The notes under the pieces are model-generated. The model had not been told where the DNA came from. It made no database searches and worked only from the letters and a program-made list of their open reading frames with translations. A DNA stretch of 64,000 bases from Amaranthus tricolor (Eukaryota > Streptophyta > Magnoliopsida > Caryophyllales > Amaranthaceae): NCBI RefSeq assembly GCF_026212465.1, contig NC_080052.1, positions 18,936,182 to 19,000,181 on the forward strand, read 5' to 3'. This document shows positions 1 to 10,993 of the stretch, in pieces (within the stretch, counting starts at the first letter, position 1; each line of letters opens with the position of its first letter). The position numbers were made by a program, and so were the translations under genes.

Positions 1-172
1 TTTTCATTTCATATCTTTCTAACTTTGTAAATATTGATACCTTAACAAAAAAAAGTCCATTATATCCCACCAAATTCCTTCTTTCATATTTTGTTATCCA
101 AATAAGATCCCTCATTCCTACAAATACCTTCCTTTCTTTTCCTTTATTTTCTTCCATCCAAACATAATCTAA
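1..172 (-). repeat. Dispersed repeat fragment, related to 62125-62250
   Basis: Read on the minus strand this segment (a run resembling GTTTGGATGGAAG, then purine-rich AAGGAAGG, then ATTTGGATAACAAAA) matches in order the plus-strand sequence at about 62125-62250. It is probably a decayed non-autonomous DNA element; no termini or target duplication were found because the window starts inside it. Confidence 0.4.
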
Positions 173-1021
173 AAGTGGGCAGGGAGTGTATTGAATTAGT
201 TGCGGATCTAGGATTCGAAACATGGGGTATCAAGCTTAATCAAAGCGTCTTGATTCTCGTTAACAAGTAAAGCATAACTTTGAAAACAACAATATACTCC
301 ATCCTATTCATTGATTTAGCGACATTTTTTATTGGGTCAATTCATTGATTATGTTCCATTTTTATTTTTGTCAATTTTTTTACCCTTTACCCTTACTACA
401 ACAACACAACAACACATAAATATCAATGCCCTTTATGAAAAAAGAGAGTTTTCCACCACTTTTAAGTGGTTTCCTACCCCTCCTTGATTTTGGTGCAAAA
501 CACAAATGTCTCTTATAGATTTTTAATGTTATTCATGAATAACAATCAATTAACTATACAAATTCTAATTCTAAATTGAAATTATCATAATTTAAAGAAA
601 ATAAAATTAAAGTTATCATAATTTAAAGCAAATTAAAATAATTCATGAAACAAATAATACTCAACTCATACACAAATAAAATTGAAATTATCTTGATTTT
701 TAGTAGATTAAAATTGTACCCAAATCAAATTATACTCAAATTCACAATACAAAACATAGTTAAGGAAACTGAGTCGAAAATTAAGAGAATTAAGGAAACT
801 GAATATTTAGTAATTTTCTTCTTTTAATAGTCATTAATTGTAATTTCTCTCATAAAGTATAACTTATGTTTGAGTTATAAATTATCAAAATGCATAATAT
901 AACTGATTATATTTGTATATAATCAATCTTGCTAATCCTTTATATATTTCATCTATATGGCTAATATTTATTATTTTATGAAACACTCCCCTTTCTAAAC
1001 ATTGATCTTTAATAGGGTGGA
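173..1021. other. AT-rich sequence without recognisable gene
   Basis: Simple AT-rich sequence. A 60-codon ORF at 645-827 has no recognisable motif and lies in low-complexity sequence. A Stowaway-like string (ATACTCCATCCTATTCATTG, near 293) is present but no matching inverted end was found. The last 60 bases may contain promoter or 5' UTR sequence of the FRS-like pseudogene that follows. Confidence 0.4.
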
Positions 1022-3624
1022 ATGGATGAAGTAAAAGAAGACGAGGGTAATGTGGTGACAACTAATTAGCTTAGTAGCACATCATGTTTATCTCCAACGC
1101 ATATCAACAATGTCGAGTCTAATGTTCTAAATATAGAGCCCCTTAAGGTTGGAATGAAATTTCAAACATGGCAGGAGATAGAAGAAACCTATAAAAAGTA
1201 TGCTAAGCAGCATGGCTTTGGGATATGTAGGACTGCAAGTGCATTTAGAGCTAATAAGCAACGGAGGGGTGTTACGTAGCATTGTGATTGTTGGGGCAAC
1301 CAAAATACGAAGGCCTTGCGTGAAGATAAGCTTGTTGATCAGAAAATGGAAATAGGTGAGGGTGTATCCCAGAAATTTGTATGTAGGAAGTCAAAAAAGT
1401 GTGGATATCTTGTCATGGTATATGCACATGTAACTGGAGATAATTTATGGGAGGTCAACAAGGTCATACATGAACATCAAAACCATAACCCTTCTCCTAG
1501 AAAATCCAAACACATTAGGAAATATCGGGAGAAGCACTTCACCAAATCCATGAAGAGAAAACTAATAAGCAATCATAATGCGGTTGTGAAGCTTGCTAAA
1601 TCATTTGCTTGGTTAGTTGAAGAATTTGGTTGTTCGGATAAAGTACCTATCACCCAAAAAGATGTGTATAATCATGAATGAGTACTTTGAAAAAATGCTA
1701 GCTGATAATCAAAATTTTTTTATGCCTATAGGTGCGATGAGAATGAATCTTTAATGGATATTATATGGGTTGATGTTAGAAGTCGTGTTGCCTATAAAGA
1801 ATTTGGTGATGTGGTGTGTTTTGATACCACTTATGTATACCCTTTGCTAATTTCGTTGGGGTAAACCACCACGGACAATCTTTATTGTTTGGTTGTGCTT
1901 TAATTTCTCATGAGAATTGTAAAACCTTTGAGTAGCTTTTCAGGCAATGGCTTATTTGTATGGGTGGAAAGGCACCTTATGCAATTTTGATTGACCAAGC
2001 TGCTGCATTCAGAAGGCCTTTAAGGTTGGTAATGCTTGAAACGAAACATCGATGGTGCATTTGGCATATAATGCAAAACTTTGGGAAAAAATTATGAAAG
2101 TACTCAAGGTTAGTAGTTTAGCTAACATTTTGGATTAATCAGTTTATTTCAGTTGAATAGTATTCTCGAATGTGTGTGGTTATATTTCGTATTTTCATTT
2201 TATTATTTTAATTGTTTTTTTACAGTTATGAAATTTTGAAGGAACAATTGAAGCAAGCAATCTATGATAGTTTTACCGTAGAAGAGTTTGAACAACAGTG
2301 GACATATGTAATTAAGACTTACAATGTTGAATCTAATACGTGGCTTGAGGAGTTATTTAAGGAGAATATGATGCGGATTCCAGTTCATATGCGTGATACA
2401 TTTTGGGCTGGTATGAAGACCACACAAAGGGTGGAAAGCATTAATACTTTCTTTGATGGTTTTCTTAATAGCAAAACCAAGCTATATGAATTTGTAGCAC
2501 ATTATTGTTCAGCAATGGGCAAAAGAGTAGTGGATGAAAAGGCTGTTAATGCCATTAGACATAGAAACCTATCCACAGGATATGTTGCTGAGAAATTTTT
2601 TCGAATGATATACACGAACTCCAAGTTTCGAGAAGTCCAAATTCAATGTGAGAGGGTTACTTACTGCAACTCACGGGAGGGGACTATGATTTCTGCAATT
2701 GAAGTAAGACATGTGATAGAGGATCGAGTTTCAGTTGTACCAAAAGGTACCTCTAAAGAAGTTGTTACCAAACATTAGCAGTCCTATGGTATAACTTTTA
2801 ACCACCAAAGTCTTGTGATAGATTGTGATTACAAATTGCTTGTGACACATGGCATTATGTGTAGACACATGATTCGGTTATTAGATTGGTATGATATTTT
2901 TATAATTCCAGATATGTATGTTCTTAAGCGCTGGAGGCGAGATATTCGTAGGAAGCATACACTGGTGAAGGTTCCGTACCATGATCCTTTCAATACTGTG
3001 GAGGGCGTGCGACATCATAAAATGCATTTGGCGTTTGAGCCAATTTTTGATGAAGCAAATGATGGCGATGATACAGTTCAGCTAGTCATTGATGCCTTGA
3101 AAGAGCTACATATGAAGTTGATTGAGATCAAAGGTAAAAGGGATTATACTTTGGCAAAGGACAATATCCCATCTTTAATTGCTAGCTTTGATACCCCAGT
3201 AGCCACCGTGCAATCATTAGTTGTAGAAGTCAATTCTTCAACTGTTGGATTCATTGTCAATAACCATCAAATGAGCATACAAAGTGTTAACACTAGTACA
3301 AGCCATCTAAAGGATCCATCATATAAAAAGAAAAGAGGTAGGCCGATGACCAATCGACTACAAGGTGCTCACGAGAAGGGTGCTAAGAACACTAATGATA
3401 AGAACGTCGGAGGATCCCAAGTGCAACAATTGATGGAAAAATTGGATTTCCAATCATTTGGAGGTATTCAATGTCAAATGTCATATGTACAATCTATGTA
3501 TTACACATCGTTCTCGTCTAAAAATTCATACGGATATGAAAACAGTCAAGGAGTTCAAAATGAAGGAACTCCGGCCAATTTAACTTATGGTGAAAATATG
3601 CTTATATATCATAATCTAAGCTAA
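1022..3624 (+). pseudogene. FAR1-related sequence (FRS/FHY3, MULE-transposase-derived) pseudogene
   Basis: The product would have been a FAR1/FHY3-family protein, a nuclear transcription factor group domesticated from Mutator-like transposases; it could equally be a MULE transposase of that lineage. A first ATG at 1022 opens a frame with an early TAG (about 1067), then a FAR1 DNA-binding region (KVGMKFQTWQEIEETYKKYA at about 1145 onward, second TAG at 1277, and HEHQNHNPSPRK near 1470-1500), ending at 1681. Around 1730-2095 the MULE catalytic domain is visible across frameshifts ([37 protein letters not shown]). An intron-like gap ending in TTTTTTTACAG precedes 2225. The frame 2212-2778 continues the transposase domain, and 2815-3624 carries the SWIM zinc finger (C..H.MCRHM). 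Stops and frameshifts show it cannot make a full protein. No terminal inverted repeats were identified. Confidence 0.85.
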
Positions 3625-3740
3625 AAAGGATATACATAACCTCAACCATATATGACTTTGGCCATTTATTTTGTTATCGGATGTGGCATTACGGGAATGT
3701 GGAAACTTGATCTTTTGTCTTATGTTTTGGTATAGTTGTT

Positions 3741-3995
3741 TTGCACCTAATGTATATATTATAAGCTGATGTAATGCAAGGGTATGTTTATTTTCACCTA
3801 ATGTATATATTATAAGCTAATGTAATGCAAGGGTATGTTTATTTGCACCTAATAGTATATATTATAAGCTAATGTAATGCAATGGTGTGTTTTTTTGCAC
3901 ATAATTGTATATATTATAAGTTAATGGAATGTAAGGGAATGACTTTTTGTAATCTGATTGTATATATTATAAACTAATGAAATATAAGGGTATGG
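3741..3995 (+). repeat. Tandem repeat, about 51-bp unit, five copies
   Basis: A unit containing CACCTAATGTATATATTATA, then AAGCTAATGTAATGCAAGG and GTATGTTTATTTTG repeats with starts near 3744, 3795, 3846, 3898 and about 3948. The first three copies are nearly identical and the last two diverge. It lies just 3' of the FRS-like pseudogene. Confidence 0.8.
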
Positions 3996-4286
3996 ATTGT
4001 ATATTTATATGTATAGATGTCATGTATGAGATTCAAGTACAATATGGTACTTACTAATCAATCGATTTGGATGTTGTTCGAGTTATTCATTCTCAATTAA
4101 GTCGGATGGGATTCGATCTAGGTACATCATGTATTAGATCAAATAATGTACTCCCTATGTTTAGCAAAAAAAATTTAAAATATTTTTAAATGTCGTAAAA
4201 TTTAATAGATGTGACGACGTATATGTATTTTTTGAAAAAAAAATTTGAATTTCTAACATGAAATAATGGAGAGTTTGACCAGTAAT

Positions 4287-4818
4287 CAGGGGCATATCTA
4301 CCTTAGGGCAGCCCCTGGCACGTGCCCCAAAGATAATTTTTTAAAAAAATTAATAAGAAAGTTAAGAGAGAGTAGGAGAAGGAAAGAGGAACAATATTGC
4401 AAACAAGGAAGAGATTTTGGTAGATTATAGCCATTGTAACAAGAATTGAAGTTTTAATAATACCTTCAATGGAGGTGTGGCGGGAGGTTGAAGAAAGGTT
4501 AGAATGAATTTTTCATTTACCTAGGGGATATATACTCATATGGTAAATGCTTTTTCATATACCTAGGAGCTTGATACTCATGGTTTTTCATATACCTAGT
4601 TGTGCTTGTATTATGTTGAGGTACTTTGGGGTTTTTAGAAAGACAAATTTTTTATTAAGACCTTCTCATTGTGTTTGTACAAGTCATTTTGTGGGAATAA
4701 AAAATTTTTAGTTGTTAATTTTACAAATTATAATATGCTGAAACAGTCCAAAAGTTTTTGTAAAATTTCGTTTATTTGTTGGTGCCCAGTGGAAGTTTGA
4801 ACCTTGGATCCGCCACTG
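4287..4818. mobile_element. Non-autonomous hAT-type element with 8-bp TSD
   Basis: The 532-bp element begins CAGGGGCATATCTACC and ends GGATCCGCCACTG; the inverted end reads CAGTGGCGGATCC, the terminal motif common in plant hAT (Tip100-like) elements. It is bracketed by an exact 8-bp duplication CCAGTAAT at 4279-4286 and 4819-4826, the length typical of hAT insertions. No transposase coding sequence is present. Confidence 0.8.
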
Positions 4819-4833
4819 CCAGTAATAATACTA

Positions 4834-5087
4834 CTTCCTCTGTTTCACAATACTTGCTATATTTCTTTTTATAGTTAATTCAATGTATATTTTAATAAAT
4901 AATTATATTTATTTTGACTCAAAAAAACTTGTGAAAACCACATATTAAATAACAAGGTTTTAATACAATTGAACAAGATGTCATATGACTACGTTATATA
5001 TTATGCATGAATCGGAAATACCGAAACAAAAACAGTGATTAATAGTTTTTACTACTGAAATGTACAAGTTATATGGAACGGATGAAG
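4834..5087. mobile_element. Stowaway-like MITE
   Basis: Starts CTTCCTCTGTTTCACAATAC and ends with the inverted counterpart GGAACGGATGAAG; both sides carry a TA dinucleotide (4832-4833, 5088-5089), the Tc1/mariner target. Length 254 bp, AT-rich interior, no coding capacity. It sits only eight bases beyond the neighbouring hAT target duplication. Confidence 0.75.
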
Positions 5088-5217
5088 TATTATATTCAAA
5101 AGTAGTAATTAGTGTGGAAAGGAGAAAGTATTAAAGTTGAAAAAAATTAAAATCTTCAAATATATGGGGGTCCTGTCACTCCTGTGTACTATATGAAGAA
5201 ACAAAATTAGCAATTGC

Positions 5218-5427
5218 TGAAGATTTTAAGAAAGCTTAATTTGGGTTAATGAATACTGTGTTTGTATTAACCTTAATCACAATTACAGCTCTAATATTTA
5301 TACAAAGTCTATGAGCTAATTAAGGAAATACTTAGCTTGGAGAAACAGTAATTGCCTAAATACATTGGACTAATTTGAGTAACTAAAAATCTGCGTAATC
5401 ATATAATATCAGGATTATATTCCCACA
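5218..5427 (-). repeat. Copia element, 3' LTR (left copy)
   Basis: A 210-bp LTR, TG at 5218 and CA at 5427 on the plus strand, matching 20955-21163 with a handful of differences. The flanking TSD base block ATTGC precedes it. Confidence 0.9.
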
Positions 5428-5443
5428 CTCCCCCTCAAGTTAG
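5428..5443 (-). other. Polypurine tract of the copia element
   Basis: On the minus strand the sequence ACTTGAGGGGGAG directly abuts the LTR start, as expected for the plus-strand primer of reverse transcription. Confidence 0.75.
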
Positions 5444-7489
5444 GTTATGGGATTCCCAATACCTAACTTGGATAAAGTAGTTTCGAAGACCTCTGCTGAA
5501 ACAGCTTTTGTGAGAATGTCTGCTAACTGATCTTCTGATTTCACATGTGGGATACTGATTATTTTTTTCTCCAATTTCTCCTTTATGAAGTGCCTATCGA
5601 TCTCTACATGTTTCGTTCGATCATGTTGGACATGGTTTTTTTGAGATGCCAATAGCTACCTTATTGTCACAAAATAATTTGCATGCTTCTGTAGGTGGAA
5701 AGTTCAGTTCACATAGGAGTTTCTTGAGCCATAATATCTCCGTTATTCCCTTGGCAACTCTTCTGAATTCTGCTTCTGCACTTGATAGTGCAACTACTTT
5801 CTGTTTTTTGCTCCTCCAAGTAACTAAGTTACCCCCTACAAGGGTGAAGTATCCAAATGTAGATTTCCTACTGTCTCGATCACCTGCCCAGTCAGCGTCA
5901 GTATAGGCTATGAGATCTAGATGATAATTTTTTCCAAAGAAGACACCTTTATCACTTGTGCCCTTCAAGTATCTCAAGATTCTTTTGACTACTTCCATAT
6001 GGGATGTCTTGGGTAAGTGCAGAAATTGACTCACAACCCCAACTGCGTAAGATATGTCGGGCCTAGTGTGAGACAGGTAGATGAGCTTTCCCACCAATTT
6101 CTGATAGTTTTCTTTGTCAGTAGAATCTTCTCCTGGTGTTGTTTATAGTCTGTGATTAGTAACAATAGGTGTCTCTGCTGGTTTATAGTTGATCATACCT
6201 ACTTCTGCTAATAGATCCAAGATATATTTCTTCTGATTGATGAAGATTCCCCTTTTTGATCGAAAAACTTCTATACCAAGGAAGTACTTCAAGTTCCCCA
6301 AATCTTTCATCTCGAATTCCTTAAATAATTTCTCCTTAAGATCACTAATCTCCTCCTCATTATTCTCTGTTATGATCATATCGTCAACATAAATGATTAA
6401 ACAAGTGATCTGATTATTCCCCTTCTTCAAGAACAGTGTGTGGTCAGAGTTGCTCTGTTCGTACCCAAATTTTCTCATGGCTGAGGTAAATCTTCCAAAC
6501 CAAGCTCTTGGGGATTGTTTCAAACCATACAGAGCCCTCTTTAGTCGACATCCTTCTCCTGGAGCAAATTCATCTGAAAAATCAGGTGGAGCATGCATAT
6601 ACACTTCTTCTTCAATCCCACCATGAAGGAATGCATTTTTAACATCGAACTGGTATAAGGGCCAGTCCTTATCAGCGGCTATAGAGAACAGAACTCTGAT
6701 GGTGTCTATCTTTGCAACTGGTGAAAAAGTTTCTGAATAGTCAATCCCATATGTCTGTGTATACCCCTTTTCCACAAGGCGAGCTTTGTATCTTTCAATA
6801 GTCCCATCAGCATGATACTTTATTGTGAACACCCATTTACAGCCGACAGTTTTATTCTTTTTGGTAGCACACACTTGTCCCATGTACTATTTTTCTTTAG
6901 TGCTAGGATCTCCTCTTTCATTGCTTCTCGCCATTTGGGATTTTGGAGAGCTTCTTTAGTATTGCGAGGAAGGGAACTTGAGTATAGACTGGTTTGAAAC
7001 GCCACTGCCATCTGTGGCAATTTATTCATATCACGGTTAACAGGGTATCGAGATCTTTGTGACTCAAACTCTGGATCATACCGCTTTAGTGGGACACCTC
7101 TTTTGCTTCTCAAAGGTAATTCATACCTGCATGAAGGGTTAATAGTACCGGGTACATCATCATCAATTTGAGAGTCAGGTTCAGTAATTACCTCTTGAGG
7201 CTCACAGACTGTCTCTTGTTCACTAGATGCTTCAGACAAGGTAAGGGAAGTATGAGGAGAAAGAAGTACTATGTTTTCAGTGGCAATATCTGCAGGACTA
7301 CCTAGTTGCTCTTTGGGGTTCAGATCATTAGTCACAGACTATGTAAGCCAGCTCAAGTCATCACATATAGTCTCCCCCTGAGGACGTGGCTGGGAGTAAA
7401 GATAGGAGTTCTCAAAAAAATCACAATTCATTGTGGTATAGAGTTTATTCTGAGTAGGGTCGACGCAGCGATACCCCTTCTGGTGAACA
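5440..7489 (-). pseudogene. Copia reverse transcriptase and RNase H, disrupted
   Basis: Minus-strand pieces 6820-7335, 6143-6883, 5621-6097 and 5440-5652 together spell the C-terminal half of a copia polyprotein. Visible motifs are the linker ending NPKWREAMKEEI, the reverse transcriptase signature [31 protein letters not shown], the catalytic YVDDMII, then RNase H (YTDADWAGD, ALSSAEAEF) and the tail QLADILTKA. An in-frame TAA separates the RT piece from the RNase H piece near 6143, and frameshifts lie near 6850 and 5640. Upstream, up to the gypsy insertion, CYRC-like VDPTQNKLYTTMNCDFFENS (frame-corrected) is the normal region between integrase and RT. It is not functional as it stands. Confidence 0.9.
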
Positions 7490-7494
7490 CCATA

Positions 7495-9627
7495 TGTAAC
7501 ACCCCGTAATTTATCGGGTTTAAGAAATAATATAATAAAATAAAATAAATACGTATTATTAAATTATATTATTCCACATAGATAATTTTAAGAAATAAAG
7601 TGAGTTAAATTTTAACGGTAACGAGTTTTATCGCGTACGAGGCTATCGCGTAACGGTTCTTTCTATTTTAACAATAATATAATAATGACTTAATTAATTA
7701 ATTAAATTAAATAAAAAAAAAATAAAAATTGAGAGGGGAGTGAAGGGGTGGCCGGTTGTGGTGAGGAGGAATGGGATTTTAGTTTGTTAGATGAAATTTT
7801 AAGTGTATGGATTAAGTGATGTAAGTATCCATGAGTTTACAAATCCTTTAACAAAATTTGATTTGTTTAAAGGATTGTCCTTATATATATATGTTCGGTT
7901 TAAAATAAAAAAAATGTTGGTTTATGATTCTCTACAAAATTTAAATTTGATAAGAGGATCAAATATTTAATTTACTTATCATGGTTATGAAATTTTAAAT
8001 GTTCTTGAAGATCTTGAGGATGAGTATGACTAAAGTTGTTAGTTTATGTTTTGATGATGGTTTAGATCGTTGATGGGATTCGATGTATTGTTAGATGTGT
8101 GGAAATATCAAGTGGATTGTGTGATAGGAGATTTGGTTTTATTTGTTTTATCTTAGTAAAATGTAAATTCGATTTTTGGTTAGGTGTATTTTGGTATGGA
8201 GATTTAAAAAGGATTAAATAATTTAAATAGAAAAAAATATATATAAAATAAAAATAATTTAAGTAGAAGGAGTTTCGGACAGCAGCTGCTGCCTCGGTAG
8301 TGGCGCCCCGATCCGAGTGTTGGGTGTGTTTCGTTGTTGTTTTATCTAATCGATGCGCTTTAAAACTCGTTAAAACGCTTAAAATAATTAAAAATAGTAA
8401 TCGGATGCTAGAAATTATGAAAATTGGTACCCAAGGTAATTGATGCGTTCCGGACGCAGCGGTGAAGTCGGATTTTTAATTTGAATTTTCTAAACTGTCC
8501 GATTTGGCCATAAAAGTTTCTGGTCAGAATGGGAATTTTGGAGCAATCATGAGTTGGATGAAAACATTTGAAATTATCAAGTTTTTGTGATATTTTAGTA
8601 GTATGGAGTGGATTGTGTGTGTAAACCCGTTATTAAACGTGGTCGTTCTGTGTGTTTGTTAATTAGGACCTCGATTCATAAGAGGGTGAAATTCCTGTCG
8701 TGCTTAAACGTCGTTTGGATTTGCAGTGTTTAAAGGTACACGCTTAGACCATACTGTTTATATGGTTGTGCAAGTAATGTTGTTTTATTCCTAATCAAGG
8801 CATTGTAATCACATAAGGATTGGACACCTCAAATAATATGAAATAATTATGTCGAAATTGAGAATCTATGGATATGTTACCCAAAAGGGTTAACAAATAA
8901 ATTGGAAAACTATCAACTATTTTTCCCATGGCATTCAGGGATCTTTATGGTCACCATGGGGGTATGCATACTTAGCCTTTGGCGACCCGAACAGGACGGG
9001 CAACGTCTTAGGTAGGTGGTTGCCTTGGGATTTGCTCTCCCAAGTGTATTCCACCAAACAAATTTGAAATATGACTTGTACGACCCGAACAGAACGGGCA
9101 ACGTTACAAGGTTTGGAAATAATGAATAAAGATTACATAATAGAGCCTTTGCATGCTAGGGTAAACACAATGCTTGTATTCAACCTGTTTTGTATATGTA
9201 TGAAGTCTCTGACGTGTATTGGTTGTTCTTTGGAACCTGCTACGTGTTATCATATGACGTGCAGCAGGTTAACTGCAGGAGGGGGCTGGAGTGAGGATTC
9301 AGCTTAGAACCCGTAACTATCAAGTCTAGACCTACTTTGTAATGAGTCTAAATACCTCAGTTTATGTAAACAAAGTTTATGATGTTTTTTTTTTTAATAA
9401 TACAACTTTTAGCTAGTCTAGAGGCCGGTGGGCTCTCGAGTTGTATGTAAAGACTTCCGCGGTTTTGTCTGGTTTTGTTTTGTTTGGCGCTGTTTTCTTT
9501 GTTGACCATATTCCTTTACCGTTGGAACGTTGACGATCCGAGTAAGGATGTGTTTATTTGTGTCCGTAAGTGAACCGGATTCATGTTTTTACATGATTTT
9601 CCGGGTCACTTTAACCGGGCCGTTACA
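7495..9627 (+). repeat. Gypsy 5' LTR, 2133 bp, missing 516 bp
   Basis: Matches the 3' LTR end to end except that GAGGAATGGG (ending 7775) is joined directly to ATTTTAGTTTG; the 3' LTR has 516 further bases there (16111-16626). It contains the GC-rich palindrome CAGCAGCTGCTG at about 8281 and two CCCGAACAG-ACGGG hairpin motifs near 8983 and 9081. Short ORFs inside are not genes. Confidence 0.93.
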
Positions 9628-9629
9628 AT

Positions 9630-9642
9630 TGGTATCAGAGCC
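9630..9642 (+). other. Primer binding site (tRNA-Met type)
   Basis: TGGTATCAGAGCC begins two bases after the 5' LTR end; this is the standard complement of the initiator tRNA-Met 3' end used by many plant LTR retrotransposons. Confidence 0.9.
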
Positions 9643-9855
9643 AACGTTCCCTAGGAGATAAAGGAATATCAGACCTTAGGAATGAGAGACGGGGAATGGT
9701 CGAATGTGATAAAAAAAAAAAAAAAAAAAAAACATTGTATGTGTTTGTTGTGATGTAGCTGGCTTTGGACCATTAGGGTTATAAAGTGTCTAGGTGTCCT
9801 TAGTTAACAATTTTCTTACTTGATTCCTTTTCGTTATGTGTATGTGTTCAGGATT

Positions 9856-10542
9856 ATGTATACGGGAAAGACACCTATGGACCCACGCACCCCCAGTGAA
9901 TCAAGAGAGGTACCGAGGTTTGACCCTGAATCTGTCTGGAGGGAAGTTTCCAACGCTGACATATGGAAAATAAGGAGTGGTGAAAGTATCCAAGATTATA
10001 GGGAAAGGATGCTTATGGTTAAGGAAAAAGCCGATAGAGTATGTTACGACTTAGATTTGGACCTAAATAGGTTACACCGTTTGTCTGAATCTAGGAAGAG
10101 TGTAACCCCTGAGAGGAAGGGCGAGCCTCCAATATCGGGCGGCACCGATGGGACCATGGAACCACTAAGAGAGCGGGTCCTTCCGGATTCCCCACTGGTG
10201 GAAACCGAGGCTCAGACAGAGAGTGGTATTGAGATGTGGGAGCCTAGTCGTGAACCGCCTATTTATATAGAAATTTCCAGCGATGATGATGAGAGAGAGA
10301 ACTGGGGATCGCATTACGACTTATATGGCTTTGAGGTTGGGTTTGATAGGGGGTGGTCTGATGAGGAAGATCCTGAGGAAGAGGTAGAAGATTTACAATT
10401 AAGCAGCCCTAGAGATAGTGGTAGTGAATCAGAAGAATCGTATTCGGATTCCAGCTCTGATTCTGGAGAAGACGGGGAAGATGAGGACTTCGATATAGCA
10501 AGTTACGATGAGGGTGCTGACACTTGGGATGCTTGGCGCTAG
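9856..10542 (+). CDS. Extra acidic ORF between the 5' LTR and gag of the chromovirus
   Basis: An uninterrupted 228-codon frame from ATG 9856 to TAG 10542, unrelated to gag-pol. The frame is open from 9820 but only through a TTG, so the ATG is chosen; it lies five bases after a splice-acceptor-like TATGTGTTCAG. The N-terminal half is charged and mixed, with a helical-looking segment (IQDYRERMLMVKEKADRV at about residues 49-66). The C-terminal half, from about residue 145, is strongly acidic with Ser/Asp/Glu runs (ISSDDDERE; SDSSSDSGEDGEDEDFD), resembling acidic low-complexity tails. No membrane segment, zinc knuckle or enzyme motif is seen. I do not recognise a family and give no function. Extra ORFs are known in some plant gypsy lineages (Tat/Ogre, Athila), but those differ in position or element type. 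It ends about 450 bp before gag. Confidence 0.7.
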   Translation: MYTGKTPMDPRTPSESREVPRFDPESVWREVSNADIWKIRSGESIQDYRERMLMVKEKADRVCYDLDLDLNRLHRLSESRKSVTPERKGEPPISGGTDGTMEPLRERVLPDSPLVETEAQTESGIEMWEPSREPPIYIEISSDDDERENWGSHYDLYGFEVGFDRGWSDEEDPEEEVEDLQLSSPRDSGSESEESYSDSSSDSGEDGEDEDFDIASYDEGADTWDAWR

Positions 10543-10993
10543 ATGTTCTATTCCTTTTGTTTTGTTTTCGCATCTTTCCTTGAGTTATTTTTCTTTTTAG
10601 TTGTATCTTTTTAATCAAATAAACGATAAGGAAATAATGTAAACTCTTGTATGAGACAACTTTTGATGTATCAGCAGATATCTATAAAATATTGAGGTGT
10701 GTTTGCTGTTTCTTTTGGTGTTGTAAGTTCGTGTATTATACATGTAATTCTCCTTTTGTAAGCAATTCAACTCAAAAAAAAAAAAAAAAATAATAATAAT
10801 AATATTAATAACAATAACAGTAAAAATAACGAATAATGAAAATAACAATACCTATATATAAATGTATATATATTTAGGGATAAACAAACAAGTAAGTGAC
10901 TGTTAGGTTTACCCAGCAAACCTTGTTCTTTCTCCAAAGGTTATGAATCTTAGGACTTTCTTTTGATTTGTACCTTTCTTTCGCTTGCAGAAG
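10543..10993 (+). promoter_or_regulatory. Non-coding interval before gag with splice-acceptor-like end
   Basis: T-rich and low-complexity sequence, including an A run at about 10774 and TAATAATAAT repeats, ends in a pyrimidine-rich tract TTTCTTTCGCTTGCAG immediately before AAG-ATG of gag. This looks like a 3' splice site. A matching donor-like string AGG-GTAAGT is present in the 3' LTR at 16326 but is deleted from the 5' LTR. Splicing is inferred, not shown. Confidence 0.45.

Noticed and set aside
1022..3624. Intact FAR1-related host gene
   Set aside because: At least three in-frame stops and frameshifts in the catalytic region cannot be explained by a simple exon structure.
8913..9307. Overlapping 62- and 78-codon ORFs, repeated identically at 17764-18158
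   Set aside because: They lie wholly inside the two gypsy LTRs; their exact repetition follows from LTR identity and they show no known motif.
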